Shown in pieces: positions 38,637 to 50,363 of a DNA stretch of 64,000 nt. The stretch comes from Oxyruncus cristatus (Eukaryota; Chordata; Aves; Passeriformes; Cotingidae), in the NCBI GenBank assembly GCA_013399855.1, contig VXAY01001965.1:576519-640518 (forward strand), in the 5' to 3' direction. The number at the start of each line of letters is the position of its first letter. The stretch's first letter is position 1. The position numbers were made by a program, and so were the translations under genes. The notes under the pieces are model-generated. The model saw only the letters and a program-made list of their open reading frames with translations, made no database searches and was not told where the DNA came from.

Positions 38637-38727
38637 TGATCTACAGGAAGGTGTCCCTGCCCAAGGCAGGGGAGTATTTAAAGTCCCTTTCAAGCTGAAC
38701 CCATTCTATGATCCCATGGTTCTATGA
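38637..38727 (+). mobile_element. CR1 3'-terminal fragment
   Basis: The plus strand reads GATCTACAGGAAGGTGTCCC, then TGCCCAAGGCAGGGGAG, and ends with ATTCTATGATCCCATGGTTCTATG. This is the characteristic CR1 3' tail with its octamer repeats, and only about 90 bp are retained. Confidence 0.88.
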
Positions 38728-39536
38728 AATAGAAAGCAATCAAGCTCGTGAACCAATTTATGATTCAGATCACTGATTTGTCCACACTAATGGTATCTTT
38801 CACACTCTTTTACACCTCTTCCCATCCCTGCACTCTTCCTGTGAGGTTTAGATCTGAAGCATCCATGAAAGGGCTGGAATGAGTGATGCAGGCAGATTTT
38901 GGAAAGGGCTGTATTTACTATAATTCTGTCAGGAGTCATTTGACTAGTCTGTCAGGGGTCATGTGGCTTATGCATAGGTTTGGAGTGGAATCCATGTCAG
39001 CATAAAAACTAACTAGTAGCCCAAATCAGCAAAGAATCTGCTATCCACAGTCTTCCAGTTAGTTTTTCCTCCCAGCCTGTTTGCCTGCACAGCTATGCAA
39101 CCTCACACAATTTTATATTGTTGGGGTACCATCCCTTCCTCTTGTCTCAGTCTAACATCAAAGATAGTATAGGTTCAAAAGAGGAAAGTAGGATTTAAGG
39201 TCATTTTCTGCTCCACTGTCTGAAGATAAAGAGGGGGAATTCCTCTGAATAAAATATCTGCTTTTGAAAAGTTTCTGTTGATGAATAGCTCAATATTCAT
39301 GGAAAGGAATTCACATTCTAACAGGAGTATCGGTATTTGGAAAACCAAAAGTCTTTGTATGTGCCAATAAACAGACAAAAAGAGATTGGGATGGAGATAT
39401 ATGCATACAACTGAAAAAAAATCAATTATGTGATTGTAAAATGTGAATATGTAATCAAACATAATTTCTGATTGCTACAGATTCATTTCAATAGACAACA
39501 CCAGAGACTGGTTCAGAAAAAGCATTTCCTCAGATA

Positions 39537-39582
39537 AAAAATGTTTTTTAACATTTTTAAAGTCTGATAAAAATCAGACTTT
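39537..39582. repeat. Two directly abutting stem-loops
   Basis: Hairpin 1 (39537-39558) has 9-bp arms AAAAATGTT / AACATTTTT and a TTTT loop. Hairpin 2 (39559-39582) starts on the next base, with 10-bp arms AAAGTCTGAT / ATCAGACTTT and an AAAA loop. Both arms are perfect. Confidence 0.9.
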
Positions 39583-42500
39583 TCTGATCAAGTGTTCCTC
39601 TAAAAAAGAACAGAATTGGTTTTAAAATCTATGAAAACAACTGTAATTTTCTGACTTAAAGAGTCATTGTAGGAAATAAAGTAATACTCCTTTTCCTGTA
39701 TTTGTCATATTCCAACAAGTTTAAGCAATTATTAAGGAGGACAGTGTCATTTTCCAATGCAATGATACTTTAACTGTTGATAGTGGAAAGAGGACAATAT
39801 TAAATGTAAATTAATATGGACATGCAGCGTTTATTACTTCAATCCAGTTCACTAAAACAGGTATTTTTTTTTTGTTGCTTACACAGGGCTTTTTCTTTCT
39901 TCTTTCATCTTCTTTGTCAGTGTTGTGAGACTCAGTTCTTCCTACTACTTTAAGTTTAAATTTTATATTAATGCTAGCATAGTGCAAGTTACTTGCAGTT
40001 AACCAATTGCCTTTCTGTGGAAAGCCAGATGTCAGAGCAATGTGTGACTGCTGCCCCAATTCTCTACAATTGTAGATACTCCATAGCAGGAGGAAAACTC
40101 ATGAACAAGGTTTGACTGGAAAGAGGTCTGTCTGATCAGGGATCCCAGATTTACCCTGTTACAAAAGTGAGTAAGTACAGTGAAACCAAGCCTTTTTTTC
40201 TTTTTTCCTGGGTCAATAATGAGTTAAAAAACTCTAAAAATCTTATCCTCTATATGCTTGTTCAGTTCAAAGCAGCTGTATATAAATATTAGCAAAGTTT
40301 ATTTTGCCTAAAAAGAGTGAGTTGAAAATTTAGTAGCCATCTGAAGCTAACTAGCTCCCCTCTGAAATAGACACAGAGAGATAAGAGAGAGAGATACTGT
40401 CAAAAGGTGATTCATCCAAACAGCTTTAGACAGCTAACTCAGGCTAGAATGAATTGCCTTCTGGAGGTGTCTATCTCTGTCCATTTACTTCAGAGAAAGC
40501 ATAAATGACTAATTTAATCTCCCAAAGTCACTTTTCTACAAGCTTGACTGAAGTTCAATAAAATGAACCTTTCTCTCAGTTCTATTAGAAGAATTGCACA
40601 GCAAACTAATTAAATATGTAACAGCTTTGCAATATATTTTAGCCATAGTTTAGTGCTAAGAAAACTCCTACATGTAAATACCCTAGGTGTTTGAAAAACT
40701 TCAGGACAGATTTAAAGCTTTGTAGTACACTTTCGTGTCTTTGAGTAGATCGTAAAAACTCTTCTTTCACTGCTGGGGATTCTCTCTCATGATTCTCATA
40801 TTTCATTACTTTTACTGCATGATCATATCAACCTCCACCAGTAAAACTAATTCAGAAACCAGGTCTTTATGTGACCAGTCTTTTTGGAGACATTCAGATT
40901 ATTTCCTTTGCTTAGAAGTTTTTACACTAGATCTCAGCTGGACACTTGCTCAGACATTCAGCTTTTTTTTTTGGAAATTAGTGTGCTTTTTTCAAATATC
41001 TACCTTTGTCAAGATAAAAATATCCCAGTTTCTGTTCCGTATATCACAACTCCTCATGAGGTTTTTAAGTGGTGACTGTCTTCCTATGTTGCTGCTTTCA
41101 AAAGTTCAATGAAACTCTCTTGCAGTAGTCGTAACAGAAACCCTTAACGGCAATCTTCCTTCACAAGCACATGCTTCCTGCTTTGTGGAACATTTTGAAG
41201 ATACGAACGTCTGCCTCCCATTTTAAATTGTTAACTGACACCTAATTTCCCTGCATACTTTTATCTATTGAGTGCTTACGTACATGTGGTACAAAATATC
41301 CTGTCCTGGAAGTCTTTCTCGCAGGCAGATATTAAACTTCACAGATTAAAGCCAGTGCCCAAAAACCCTTCATTTTTTGTATTCTCCCCCCCCACCTCTT
41401 CCAGCAAGCTGCATAGTCACATGCATCTGTTCAATCATGCACTCAATGGACTGCTTTTTTTGTGTTGTTACTGCAAAGAGAGGCCCTAGAAGACAAAAAA
41501 TCTGCTGTATGGTTTTGCTTGATTAGAAAAGCTTTACACTCAAGCACTACGAGGACCGTGGGTGTATTGCAAAGAGTTGAATTAGTTGCAGGCCTTTGAA
41601 AGGGGACGACTGAAATACCAATAGCTAAAATAGACGGGAAGAAAATTATTTGCTTGGCATGTGGTGCTTTCAAAAGTAGGTGCCATGCTCACGTTCATGC
41701 TCTTTCATTAAACTCTGCCTTGACTTCCTTGAATGTTAAAATTATAGGTTTTCCTCCCTCACTAAATTACTTTTTTCCTATTATGTGTCAATTACAATAT
41801 TATCAAAAAGTATAAGAGCACATATTTTTCTGTCCCATGTTAAGCACAGTACAAAGAACAACCCTTTCTTGAAGTCCTTAGAGCCCAAGCTTGAGACATG
41901 TGATGGGATTGACTAAGTCTTTGTAGACATGTTGGCATGTAATATCAGTGGCTTGAGAATTTAAAGTAATTTTTTTCCTTGACAAAACAGGGAGCACTGT
42001 TAAAAAGAATTTAAGAGCAAATGGGTTTTAAGTCCATCTCCTTAAGATAAGGGAGATGCACAGTTGCACAACTCACCACATTTCATACATTTAATTTTAG
42101 ATGTATAAAGCTTTGACATTGACATCTCAGCTGGTTACTCAGCTGTTATAACTGAGATAACTACTTATGGCATAAATCTCCTGATCTATTTTGATATCTA
42201 AATTAAAGTATTATGAAAAACTTTTTTGAATTTCAAGAGCATCTAGGCTGATTGGTCTAGGTATACACATCTGAAATCCAATTTTCAAATATCTGCATAG
42301 TGTGTTACCCAGTCCAGTTTTCCAGCTTGTCCTAAACCTGTTCATTTTTATAAGCTTTTTAAAAGTAAAAAACACTAGTAAGAAACTGTCTCTTTCATTT
42401 TTACATGTTCATTTAACAACTTAATATGACCTCTCTCTTCATTTATATACTCTTTCTTCTAGCTCTGCAGTTTTAATTTGCAGAAAACACAGGGACAGCA

Positions 42501-42878
42501 GAATCGCTCATGTCTGAGAAACCTGATGAAAAGAATCATATCTATAGATAACAGAAGTGATCTACCTGACTGATGAACTTCCTACCTTTGGCTGTATGAT
42601 ATCTACTAAGACGCGGTAACTGTCTATGTGGACACTCGTAATCTATCCACTGTGAAGTAGGACAAGCAGAATGGAGATGGCTGGATCTTTCATTTGTTCA
42701 TGCCCTTTTTTTTTGTTTTTTGACCCCTTGTTCTGGGAAACCACACTAATTCTGCTGGTCCTTTCCCTGTTATTTAGTGTGTCCTGTTCAGGAAGCTGGC
42801 TTAGTTAATGTTTTTTTCAATAATATATAACCGCAGTACAAAAATAAAATGGATATGAAATGCAAACGCCTGAAAAGT

Positions 42879-42910
42879 AAAAACAAACAAACAAACAAAC
42901 CAACCAACCA
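42879..42910. repeat. (AAAC)n(CAAC)n microsatellite
   Basis: About five AAAC units pass into CAAC units across 32 bases. Confidence 0.9.
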
Positions 42911-43048
42911 GACATATATATTTAATTTCATTGGAAAATACAGAATGCATGTGGTGCAATCTAGTTGTTTTCTAGTACTTGGCAAATTACTTCAGTAGGG
43001 CTCTGAGTGGTTCCAAACTGTAATGTTCAACATGCAGTATCTGTCTTC

Positions 43049-43443
43049 ATAGAATCATGGAGTCGTTAAGGTTGGAAAAGACCTCCAAGATCATAGTGTC
43101 CAAACTTTGACTGAACACCACCATGTTAACTAAACTATAGCACTAAATGTCACATCCAGTCATTTTTTGAACAATTCCAGGGCTGGTGACTCCATGACTT
43201 CCCTGGGCAGTCCATTCTAATGCTTAACCACCCTTTCAGTGGAGAATTTTTTCCTGATGTCCAGCCTGAACCTCTAGTGGCTCAAGCTTGTGGCCATTTC
43301 CTTTTGTCCTGTTGCTAGTTGCTTGGGAGAAGAGGCCACTTCCCACCTTGACACAAATCCTTTCAGGTAGCTGTAGAGCACGAGCCTCCTTTTCTTCAGG
43401 CTAAACAACCCCAGCTCACTCAGCTGCTTCTCATATGACTTAC
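43049..43443 (-). mobile_element. CR1 LINE, 3' part, interrupted by an LTR insertion
   Basis: The left edge reads ATAGAATCATGGAGTCGTTA then AGGTTGGAAAAGACCTCC, the reverse complement of the CR1 3' end. It continues through the reversed 3' UTR (GCAGTCCATTCTAATGC, GAATTTTTTCCTGATGTCCA) into the ORF2 end (CAGCTGCTTCTCATATGACT). At that point an LTR interrupts it. The rest of the same CR1 resumes at 44494. Confidence 0.95.
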
Positions 43444-44493
43444 TGTCATGGTTTGACCTGGGCTGGATTCTGGGTGCTCACCAAAGCCTCTCACTCCCCT
43501 CTGCAACTGGACAGGGGAGAGAAATTATAACAAAATCGTGGGTTGAAATAAGCACACAGAGAGATCACTCACCAATTACCACCATGAGCAGAACGGACTC
43601 AGCTTGGGGAAATCTATTGAATTTATTACCAATCAAAATCAGACTATGATAATGAGAAGGAAAACAGACCTTAAAATCACCTTCTCTCCCCACCCCGTTC
43701 CTTCCTATGCTTAACTTTATTCACAATTCTTTACTTCCTCCCTTACAGCGGTGTATGGAGACAGGGAATGGGGGTTACCATCACTTCATCTCATGTTGTT
43801 TCTGCTACTGCTACCTGCTCACTGAGAGGAGTCCTTTCCCTGCTCCAGCATGGGGTCTCTCCCACGGGAGAGAGTCCTCAATGAACTTCTCAAATGTGAG
43901 TCTGTCCCACATGCTACAGTTCTTCAGGAACTCCCATGGGGGACCACATGTCCTACCAGGAAGCCTGCTCTTGCATAGGCTCTTCTCTCCATGGGTGCCT
44001 AGGCCCTGCTAGGAACTTGCTCCAGTGTGGATTTCCCAAAGGGTCAGAGACATCTTTTGGGCATCCTCCTGATCCTCAAGGCTGCAGGTAGAACTCTGCT
44101 CCCATGGGGACCTCCATGGGCTTGAGAGGTACAACTTGCCTCACCACGGTCCACACCATGGGATGCAGGGGAAGCTCAGTTCCAATGCCTGGAGCACCTT
44201 CTTCCCCTCCTTCTTCACTGACCTTGGTGTCTGCAGGGCTTTCTCTCACATATTACCACTTCTCTCTTCTCTGGCCACAATTACATCTGTGCAATAACGT
44301 TTTTTTCTTCTTAAATATCTTAAATATGTTATTACAGTGGTATTACTGCTACTGTGATGAGTTTGGCCTTGGCCAGGGGCGAGTCCATCCTGGAACCGTC
44401 TGGCATTGGCTCTGTCAGACACAGGGGAAGCTTACAGCAGCTTCTTAGAGAAGCCACCCCTGCTGCCAGAACCTTGTCATGCAAGCCAATACA
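43444..44493 (-). mobile_element. Complete solo LTR (about 1050 bp) nested in a CR1
   Basis: The element has TGTCATGG...AATACA ends. Internally it matches an avian LTR type I recognise: repeated TCCAGC(A/G)TGG / CCCA(C/T)GGG-like motifs and CACCTTCTTCCCCTCCTTCT near the right end. On the minus strand a start of TGTATTGGCTTGC is followed by a TATA-like ATATTTAAGA (complement near 44320). Flanking pentamers CTTAC (43439-43443) and CTCAC (44494-44498) agree at four of five positions, as expected of a 5-bp target-site duplication with one later substitution. No internal viral genes are present. Frames called in it are non-coding. Confidence 0.9.
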
Positions 44494-44620
44494 CTCACCC
44501 TCTAGACCCTTCACCATCTTCACTGCCCTTCTCTGGACACACTCCAGCACCTCAATGTCTTTCTGGAAGTGAGAGGCCAAGAACTGGGCACAGTACTTTA
44601 GGTGTGGCTTCAACAGTGCT
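44494..44620 (-). mobile_element. CR1 LINE, continuation after the nested LTR
   Basis: The reversed CR1 ORF2 sequence continues as CTCTAGACCCTTCACCATCT, then TCTGGACACACTCCAGCACC, and on through ACTGGGCACAGTACTTTAGG to CAACAGTGCT. The minus-strand translation includes ALKYCAQFLA-like and VLECVQRRAVKMVKGLE segments typical of the region after the CR1 reverse transcriptase. The element stops at about 44620, consistent with the 5' truncation usual for CR1. Confidence 0.92.
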
Positions 44621-45290
44621 TTCTTGAAACGTACACAAATTTTCTAATGTGGTATTATATTAACTACTGAAATCTGAAGAAAACACAGCAATGATCAGAG
44701 TTTCACTCATAAAGCTGATATACAGGTGTCTGATGTTACATCTTGCTCAAACATTTACACTTAAAAGTTTCATACCAAGGGTCATTTCTCTGAATGTAAA
44801 TGTACTATAATACTATATTACAAGAGGTTATATTATGCATCTGAATGAGTTTTGGAGTTACAAATGCTTGGTCATATATAAGGCAGATTATATGTTAGTT
44901 TTGCCTGATATGATGTGGGGCAGAACGAAATTACTCCAGCAGTCATGTGTTTCTAGGAAAAGACTTCATTTCCTCAGGTGAAAAATAGGATTTTGTCATT
45001 AATTTGATGGAGCATGAGTAGTCCACTAAACTTGAATAAGATTTACTTTGCTTTACCTAACAAACTTGAAACCATTCCGAAGTCATTTATCCAATGTCTA
45101 TTTAATGTCAATACGCAAATGCTCCAGAGAACAGGAATCAGATTGCAAGTTTTCCATCATCCAGCTGAACAACTGAGATATTGGGCTAGAAAGCCTCTTG
45201 TTTGGTTATGAAAGTAGAAGGTAATAGGCTGCTTGGTTGAGATTGAAACTACATATGTAATTTCATTTGAACACTGTCTCCAATTAACAT
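44621..45290. other. AT-rich unique non-coding DNA
   Basis: No feature recognised between the two CR1 copies. Confidence 0.5.
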
Positions 45291-45690
45291 CCTCATAGAG
45301 AAGCCGTTGAAACATGGGCTGGATGAGCAGACTGTGAGGTCTACTGAAAACTGGATGAATGGCTGGTCCTGAAGAGCGATGATTGGTGGAACAAATTCTA
45401 GTGGAGGCTGGTAAGTATTGGTGTACCCCAGGGGTCGTTACCATGTCCAATCCTGTTCAACATCTTCATTAACGAGCTGGATGATGGTGCAGGGTGTACT
45501 CTTCAGCAAGTTTGCTGATGACCCAAAGCTGTGAGGAGTGGCTGACGCACCAGGGGGTTGTGCTTCCATCCAGAGGGACTTCAGTGGGCTGGAGATATGG
45601 ATTGACAGGAAAGTCATAGAATTCAACAAGGGGAAGTGCAAAGTTCTGCTCCTGAGGAGGAACAACCACATGGATGTATATATGCTGGGG
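45291..45690 (+). mobile_element. CR1 LINE internal fragment: reverse-transcriptase core
   Basis: The plus strand opens in the ORF2 segment ATGGGCTGGATGAGCAGAC and carries reverse-transcriptase landmarks: G-V-P-Q-G at 45420-45434, then F-A-D-D at 45511-45522 followed by P-K. It ends in a GKCKVLLLRRNN-like stretch. The two motifs lie in different frames (91 bases apart), so at least one frameshift separates them, and proline replaces the usual threonine after FADD. The copy lacks the ORF2 end and 3' UTR, unlike a normal 5'-truncated CR1, so its 3' part was lost after insertion. Minus-strand frames here are shadows. Confidence 0.9.
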
Positions 45691-48600
45691 TCTCTGTGTT
45701 ATAGGTGTAATACTATGTCTCTGTGACTCCAAGAATCATGATAATAATATATTCATTTTTTTATGATAAGTGTTCTGAAAATAAGAAAACCCAATAATTT
45801 TCTAGGTCTTGAGTATAGGAATTGTTTATCTTCTGTTGTGACTTGGAAGCTTGGATAGACTCTGAAGCATTTGTGCAAATTTTATAGAAGGGCAGAAGGT
45901 GACTGAAATCATAGACTATAGGACTGATATAAGGAAAAGGATTAATTTCAGCTTCCTAGGAAAAGAGAGTGTCCAACAAAACCTTTCTTAAAGATGACTA
46001 CATAATAGGATCGTGCAAGAGTAATTGTAACTGAGTTACTAATCAGTGATCATCACTTAAAACTGAAACAGAATTTAAACTTAAAGCTTGAGGTCGTTGC
46101 TCTGACTTTAGTAACTGATGTTTTAAAGACAATAAAGAAGTGAAAAAAAACAGTGAAAAAAAGATTTAGACTATCACATATTAATGGACAATAGAAAGCA
46201 AATGAGGAATGTGGATTTTCTGATTGCAGAAACTATCTAGTGCCCAATAACGTATTAAAAAGTCGACATTTCTTTTCATACTCAGCTAAGAATTTAGACT
46301 CTTAAAACATCATATCTAAGCAAAAAAATGGGAATTTGTAAAGGAATCATGTTTTTAATATCCAATCTTTTGTCTGAGCAGCAAAAAGCAACAACAACAA
46401 TAATAATAACAATGATAATAATTTATTTGAAGTAATTTAATACAATGTTTCAATGCAATTTGCTGAATTGCCCTGGATAAGACTAGATTTACTCATCCAA
46501 ATATTAAGTTGCTATAAACCACATGAGAGAACACAGATTAAATGCAAACTGGAATAAAACCCTGAGCCAGGATATCTTCCTTCAGTTTCCTGCAGTATCC
46601 TGTCTGAAGTACTTTCATCTTCACATGAGTGTTCCCCAAAAATGCAACCAGGATTAAAATTTTCTCCAGAACTAATTGCAGAATATGGAATTTTTCATAA
46701 AGCACTGAGTCCAAACAGAATATGCCCTATAACTATATGAAAAACTGAGAAATAACAGCCTGCAAATAACAAACTACTTATTTAAGAAATCTCAAGCAAG
46801 TCAATAATATATCTTTCTTTCTAAAACTACTGTTTCTCTTTAAAGGAGCAAATTATAATCCCTTCTGTTTGAACTGTTGACCTTGACTCTGGTGTTAACT
46901 GAGAAGGGAAGGGAGAAGAGAGAGTAAGACTGTTGTTGATAGTTCTGCTTTTCTTCTTTATATGTGGTACATTTTACAGGAAATCCATTGTCTAATTTGG
47001 TGCTTGTAGCAAAAGATTCAGCAGCTTTATGATATCCATGAAAACCATAAACTTGTGTGACACTGCCAATTGATGTGCAGAAAGAACACACAAGAAATAT
47101 TTGAAGGAGATCAGCAAAAAAAAAATGTTATAAATTCTCTGAACCAAAAGCAAATATCTTAGAAGCCTTAGACAGGGATGCATCTCAGGTACACCTTGGA
47201 TATCTAGAAGTTAGATGCTTAGTCCAAAACAGTTGGTCAGGTTTTCTGGCATCTCCAGCTGGCAGTTAATCAAGATAGATGGCAAAGTACACAGAAAGAA
47301 ATGTAATTGGAAATCCCATCTCTCTCCATTGGCTATATAGGAAACCTAAGTATTTGGCTTAGGTTAGGAATATAAGTAATCTGAGTAATCTGAGTAATGA
47401 TGGGTAGGATGCATTCTCCTGTTTGATCTAGAATATTAGAACTCTGTCTTTTAGGAATGAAGTATTTTTAAAACCTATGGAAATCAACAGACATTATTTT
47501 TAAATGAAATAGACATTTTAATAGAAATTTATATTGGAATTAGGACTATGCTATAGAATTGCCAAACTCAAATACAGTTTCCTAATTATTTTCATCTGGG
47601 ATAGGTACAAGCAGCCTGCAGTTTACAGTCTTTTATTAAAATAAGCAGATCTGTTACCTAGCTTGGTAATTTCCAATGTATATATTTTAACACATTTTGC
47701 TATTTTCCAATGTTTTATTCCTTCTTATGTTTTTAATATGAATCTAAAGAGCTTTCAAAATTATATGTACAACTGACTGAATTTTTTAAAACATTATTTG
47801 TCTCATGCTTACTTGATTTTTGCTCTTCTATAAGATTATCAGACAAGTCAGACATTTGTCTTCTTTTGCCAGTCAGGCATTTTAGTGGATCTATCAGTCT
47901 CTCTATTTCTTGTGATGTTATAATATCTAAATGCTGCACTGCACCAATATTAGCAAGCTCAAAATGCTCCCTAAGAAACTCAAGGAAGTTATTCAGCCAC
48001 TTGGCTCCTCAGACTGGGTTTTTTTGAGTGTGCTAATTTGCAGAACTGGGTTACTGGTTTCACTGCTAATGATGAGATCAGAATAAACTCTCACTGCATT
48101 GAGTGACAGATACCCCCCTGCAAAGAGTAAGTTTGCATGAATTTTTTTCTGAAGAATCAGGCTGTTAGCTCTGCTGTTAAATGCCTATATCAGCAAAGAA
48201 CTTTTAAAACCCAGAGAGTGTGTTCTGTCTTTAATCCCCAGAGTAGAGTACTTCCATCTATCAACAAGAAAAATACATTGTTTAAAACCTAGAGGTATCC
48301 TTGAAAGAACAAAAGATTATTACCCATGAAAGAGTTTCAAATGGGTTGGTATTAAGAAAAGTTGAAGGTGTCAAACAATTCTAGAAAATTTAAAAGACTG
48401 CCTTTGTTAAAGTATTTGTGGGAGACAATGCCCTCTTTCAGGTTAGCTGAAATGCCAAGAAAAAGCCATGTACATTTAATTGACATATATCTGTATAGTT
48501 ACTAAAAGTATACCAGTCCTTTTGTTATCAGCTGAACTATCAAATAACATCAGTGAAATGCTTTTCTGAGGACCTCAGGTTCTTAAAACATTGTTTACTT

Positions 48601-49164
48601 TATTTCAGAGCAAAATAAACATCTACAATGATAATGTGAGGTTGTTGCCCTTCCCTCTGAAGTGATTTCTTTTAAGAAGCCTAGGACTTTAAATACGGCT
48701 GTTTACATTTAGTGCACCATATAGGAAAATGCTTCTCCAGTTACACTGAAATTGGCTGAAAGAAAGAGAAGACAATAGACAGGAGGACAACAGAAGAAGG
48801 AGGCAATAGAAGTAGGGCAATAGACAAAGGAATAAGGCAGTGTAATATGGAGGAAAACCCTTTCAGAGCAATAACCAAGATATCTCTCATGAGCTGCGAT
48901 CCCAAAAGTTGTCCAGATTAAGCTGCATTAATAGTTGTCAGTTATTGCTTGTTGAGGTCCAAAATTTTGCCTGATTCTGTAGATAATGCAGTTCATAACC
49001 ACTCCAATGAATTTAGGGAATTATCTGTAAAACCACCTGTTCCAATTGAACTGTGTTTCAGGACACAGGCAGACAACCACAGAAAATTATTCAAGTTACA
49101 CTAGTTACTCATGTCACTCTCATGAACCACAGAATTAAATCTCTATGTTATTATTAAAAAACTT
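45691..49164. other. AT-rich unique non-coding DNA
   Basis: No gene or transposon recognised. An (AAC/AAT)n tract lies at 46389-46432. A purine-rich stretch at 48760-48840 repeats a GGCAATAGA-like word three times. Confidence 0.5.
46389..46432. repeat. (AAC)n(AAT)n microsatellite
   Basis: AAC triplets pass into AAT triplets with GAT interruptions over about 44 bases. Confidence 0.8.
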
Positions 49165-49292
49165 ACAAACAACCAAAAATCCCACCAAAAAACAAAAACA
49201 AACCAACAACACAAACCAATCAACCAAACAAAAAAAAACCACAAAAAGTAACCAAAACCAACCAACCAACCAACCAAAAAATAAAATAAAAT
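49165..49292. repeat. A/C-only low-complexity tract with (AACC)n core
   Basis: Roughly 125 bases are almost purely A and C, with an (AACC)n/(CCAA)n core near 49256-49275 and a terminal (AAAAT)n piece. It lacks the flanking motifs of any repeat I recognise. Confidence 0.85.
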
Positions 49293-49799
49293 CTTAAATT
49301 GTTACAACTCATAGCAACCTTGCTACTACTGGAGGGCTTGTCTTCAAAACCTATTTCCTGGCATATCTATGATCTATGCTATTGTGTTGCTTTAAGATCT
49401 ACATGGACATTTGTTTTTAAAATACTAGTAATTTTATTTGGAATAATTACTCTGGAGTATTATTCTGGGACAAAATAACAGTTTTGGCATACAGAATGTC
49501 CACATGGGAGCTAAGACTGATAGAACTATGGCAGAATAATTGGTTTAGTGAATCAATGCAAGGAAACATCTGTGTGTATACCAGCCAACATGTCAACATT
49601 ATATTCTTTTTATATTTCCTAGGGTTTTATTTTTCTACTGAATTTTTGTGTTGCACATAGTCTATCTCGTTCTTCTTGTTTAGAGGACCATTACAAAATG
49701 TCCCGCTTGAAGATCTGCAACTATGCAGCAGGGTCAGCATCCTGGTAGCAGGTGAGGGGTTGGGAGCTGTGTTCAGTGAAGCTCCCAAACAGGCTGAGT

Positions 49800-50125
49800 C
49801 TGAGCCCCACCTCAGCAGCAGGAGGAAGGGGTGAGTGACACCTGTTGCAGGGGAACAGACAACATTGCATGCCCACCTGGCTTGCTGCCCTGTAGAGCTT
49901 CCTGCTTTCCAGGTACTTGGATCTGGGATGTTGTGGAGATGCTGACAAAGCTTGTCCAGTCCTTGGACTGTCACCCCTTGGTGTTTTTCCTCATAGACAC
50001 CAATGATACTGTCAGGAAGATGTGGAGAATACCTCCAGCATGAATGCATGACTGTGGGGATGAGGGAGAAAGGCACAGAGCCTGAGGTCTCAGTTGGTTT
50101 TCTTCTCAATACTGAGGTGGAGGTA
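49800..50125 (+). mobile_element. CR1 LINE ORF1 fragment (esterase-like domain)
   Basis: The plus strand carries sequence I recognise from the first open frame of avian CR1, which encodes an SGNH/GDSL-type esterase domain. In frame from 49831 it reads C-C-R-G-T-D, IACPPGLLPCRAS, WIWDVVEMLTKLVQS, and then an L-I-D-T-N-D-T stretch at 49990-50010. That stretch corresponds to the family's HVGTNDT motif, with H, V and G altered. The frame stops at 50043, and later sequence matches the next CR1 segment only loosely. ORF1 is rarely kept because most CR1 copies are 5'-truncated. The 160-codon minus-strand frame over this region is antisense. Family assignment is from memory of the motif order. Confidence 0.7.
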
Positions 50126-50363
50126 GAGTGGATTTAGATTACCTTAATAGCTGTGGAAATTCTTTCCTGTGAGGGTGGTGAGGCACAGGAACAGGTTGCC
50201 TGGAGAAGTTGTGGATGTCCTATCCCTGGAAGTGTTCAAAGCCAGGTTGGACAGGACTTTGAGCAACCTAATCTAGTGGAAGGTGTCACTGACCATGGCA
50301 AAGGGATTGGAACTAGATGGTTGTTAGGGTCCCTTCCAATCCAAACCATTCTGTGATTCTATG
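50126..50363 (+). mobile_element. CR1 3' UTR and terminus, same strand as the ORF1 piece
   Basis: The sequence reads GAGGGTGGTGAGGCACAGGA, then TTGCCTGGAGAAGTTGTGGA and GAGCAACCTAATCTAGTGGA, and ends in ACCATTCTGTGATTCTATG. All of these are CR1 3'-UTR landmarks. It follows the ORF1 piece directly, so together they look like one CR1 that lost nearly all of ORF2 by internal deletion, although two separate insertions cannot be excluded. Confidence 0.93.

Larger units (their letters stand above)
38728..43048. other. AT-rich unique non-coding DNA
   Basis: No gene or transposon recognised. It contains two abutting hairpins at 39537-39582, a GAGA-rich patch near 40370-40400, and an (AAAC)n tract at 42879-42910. 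Confidence 0.55.

Noticed and set aside
44332..44613. 93-codon minus-strand frame that looks partly like a real protein
   Set aside because: Its first part is CR1 ORF2 (VLECVQRRAVKMVKGLE) and its remainder reads into the nested LTR, so it is a chance fusion at the insertion junction.
49627..50109. 160-codon minus-strand open frame, the longest in the window
   Set aside because: It lies opposite the CR1 ORF1 esterase-like fragment, whose motif order reads on the plus strand. The minus frame matches nothing I know.
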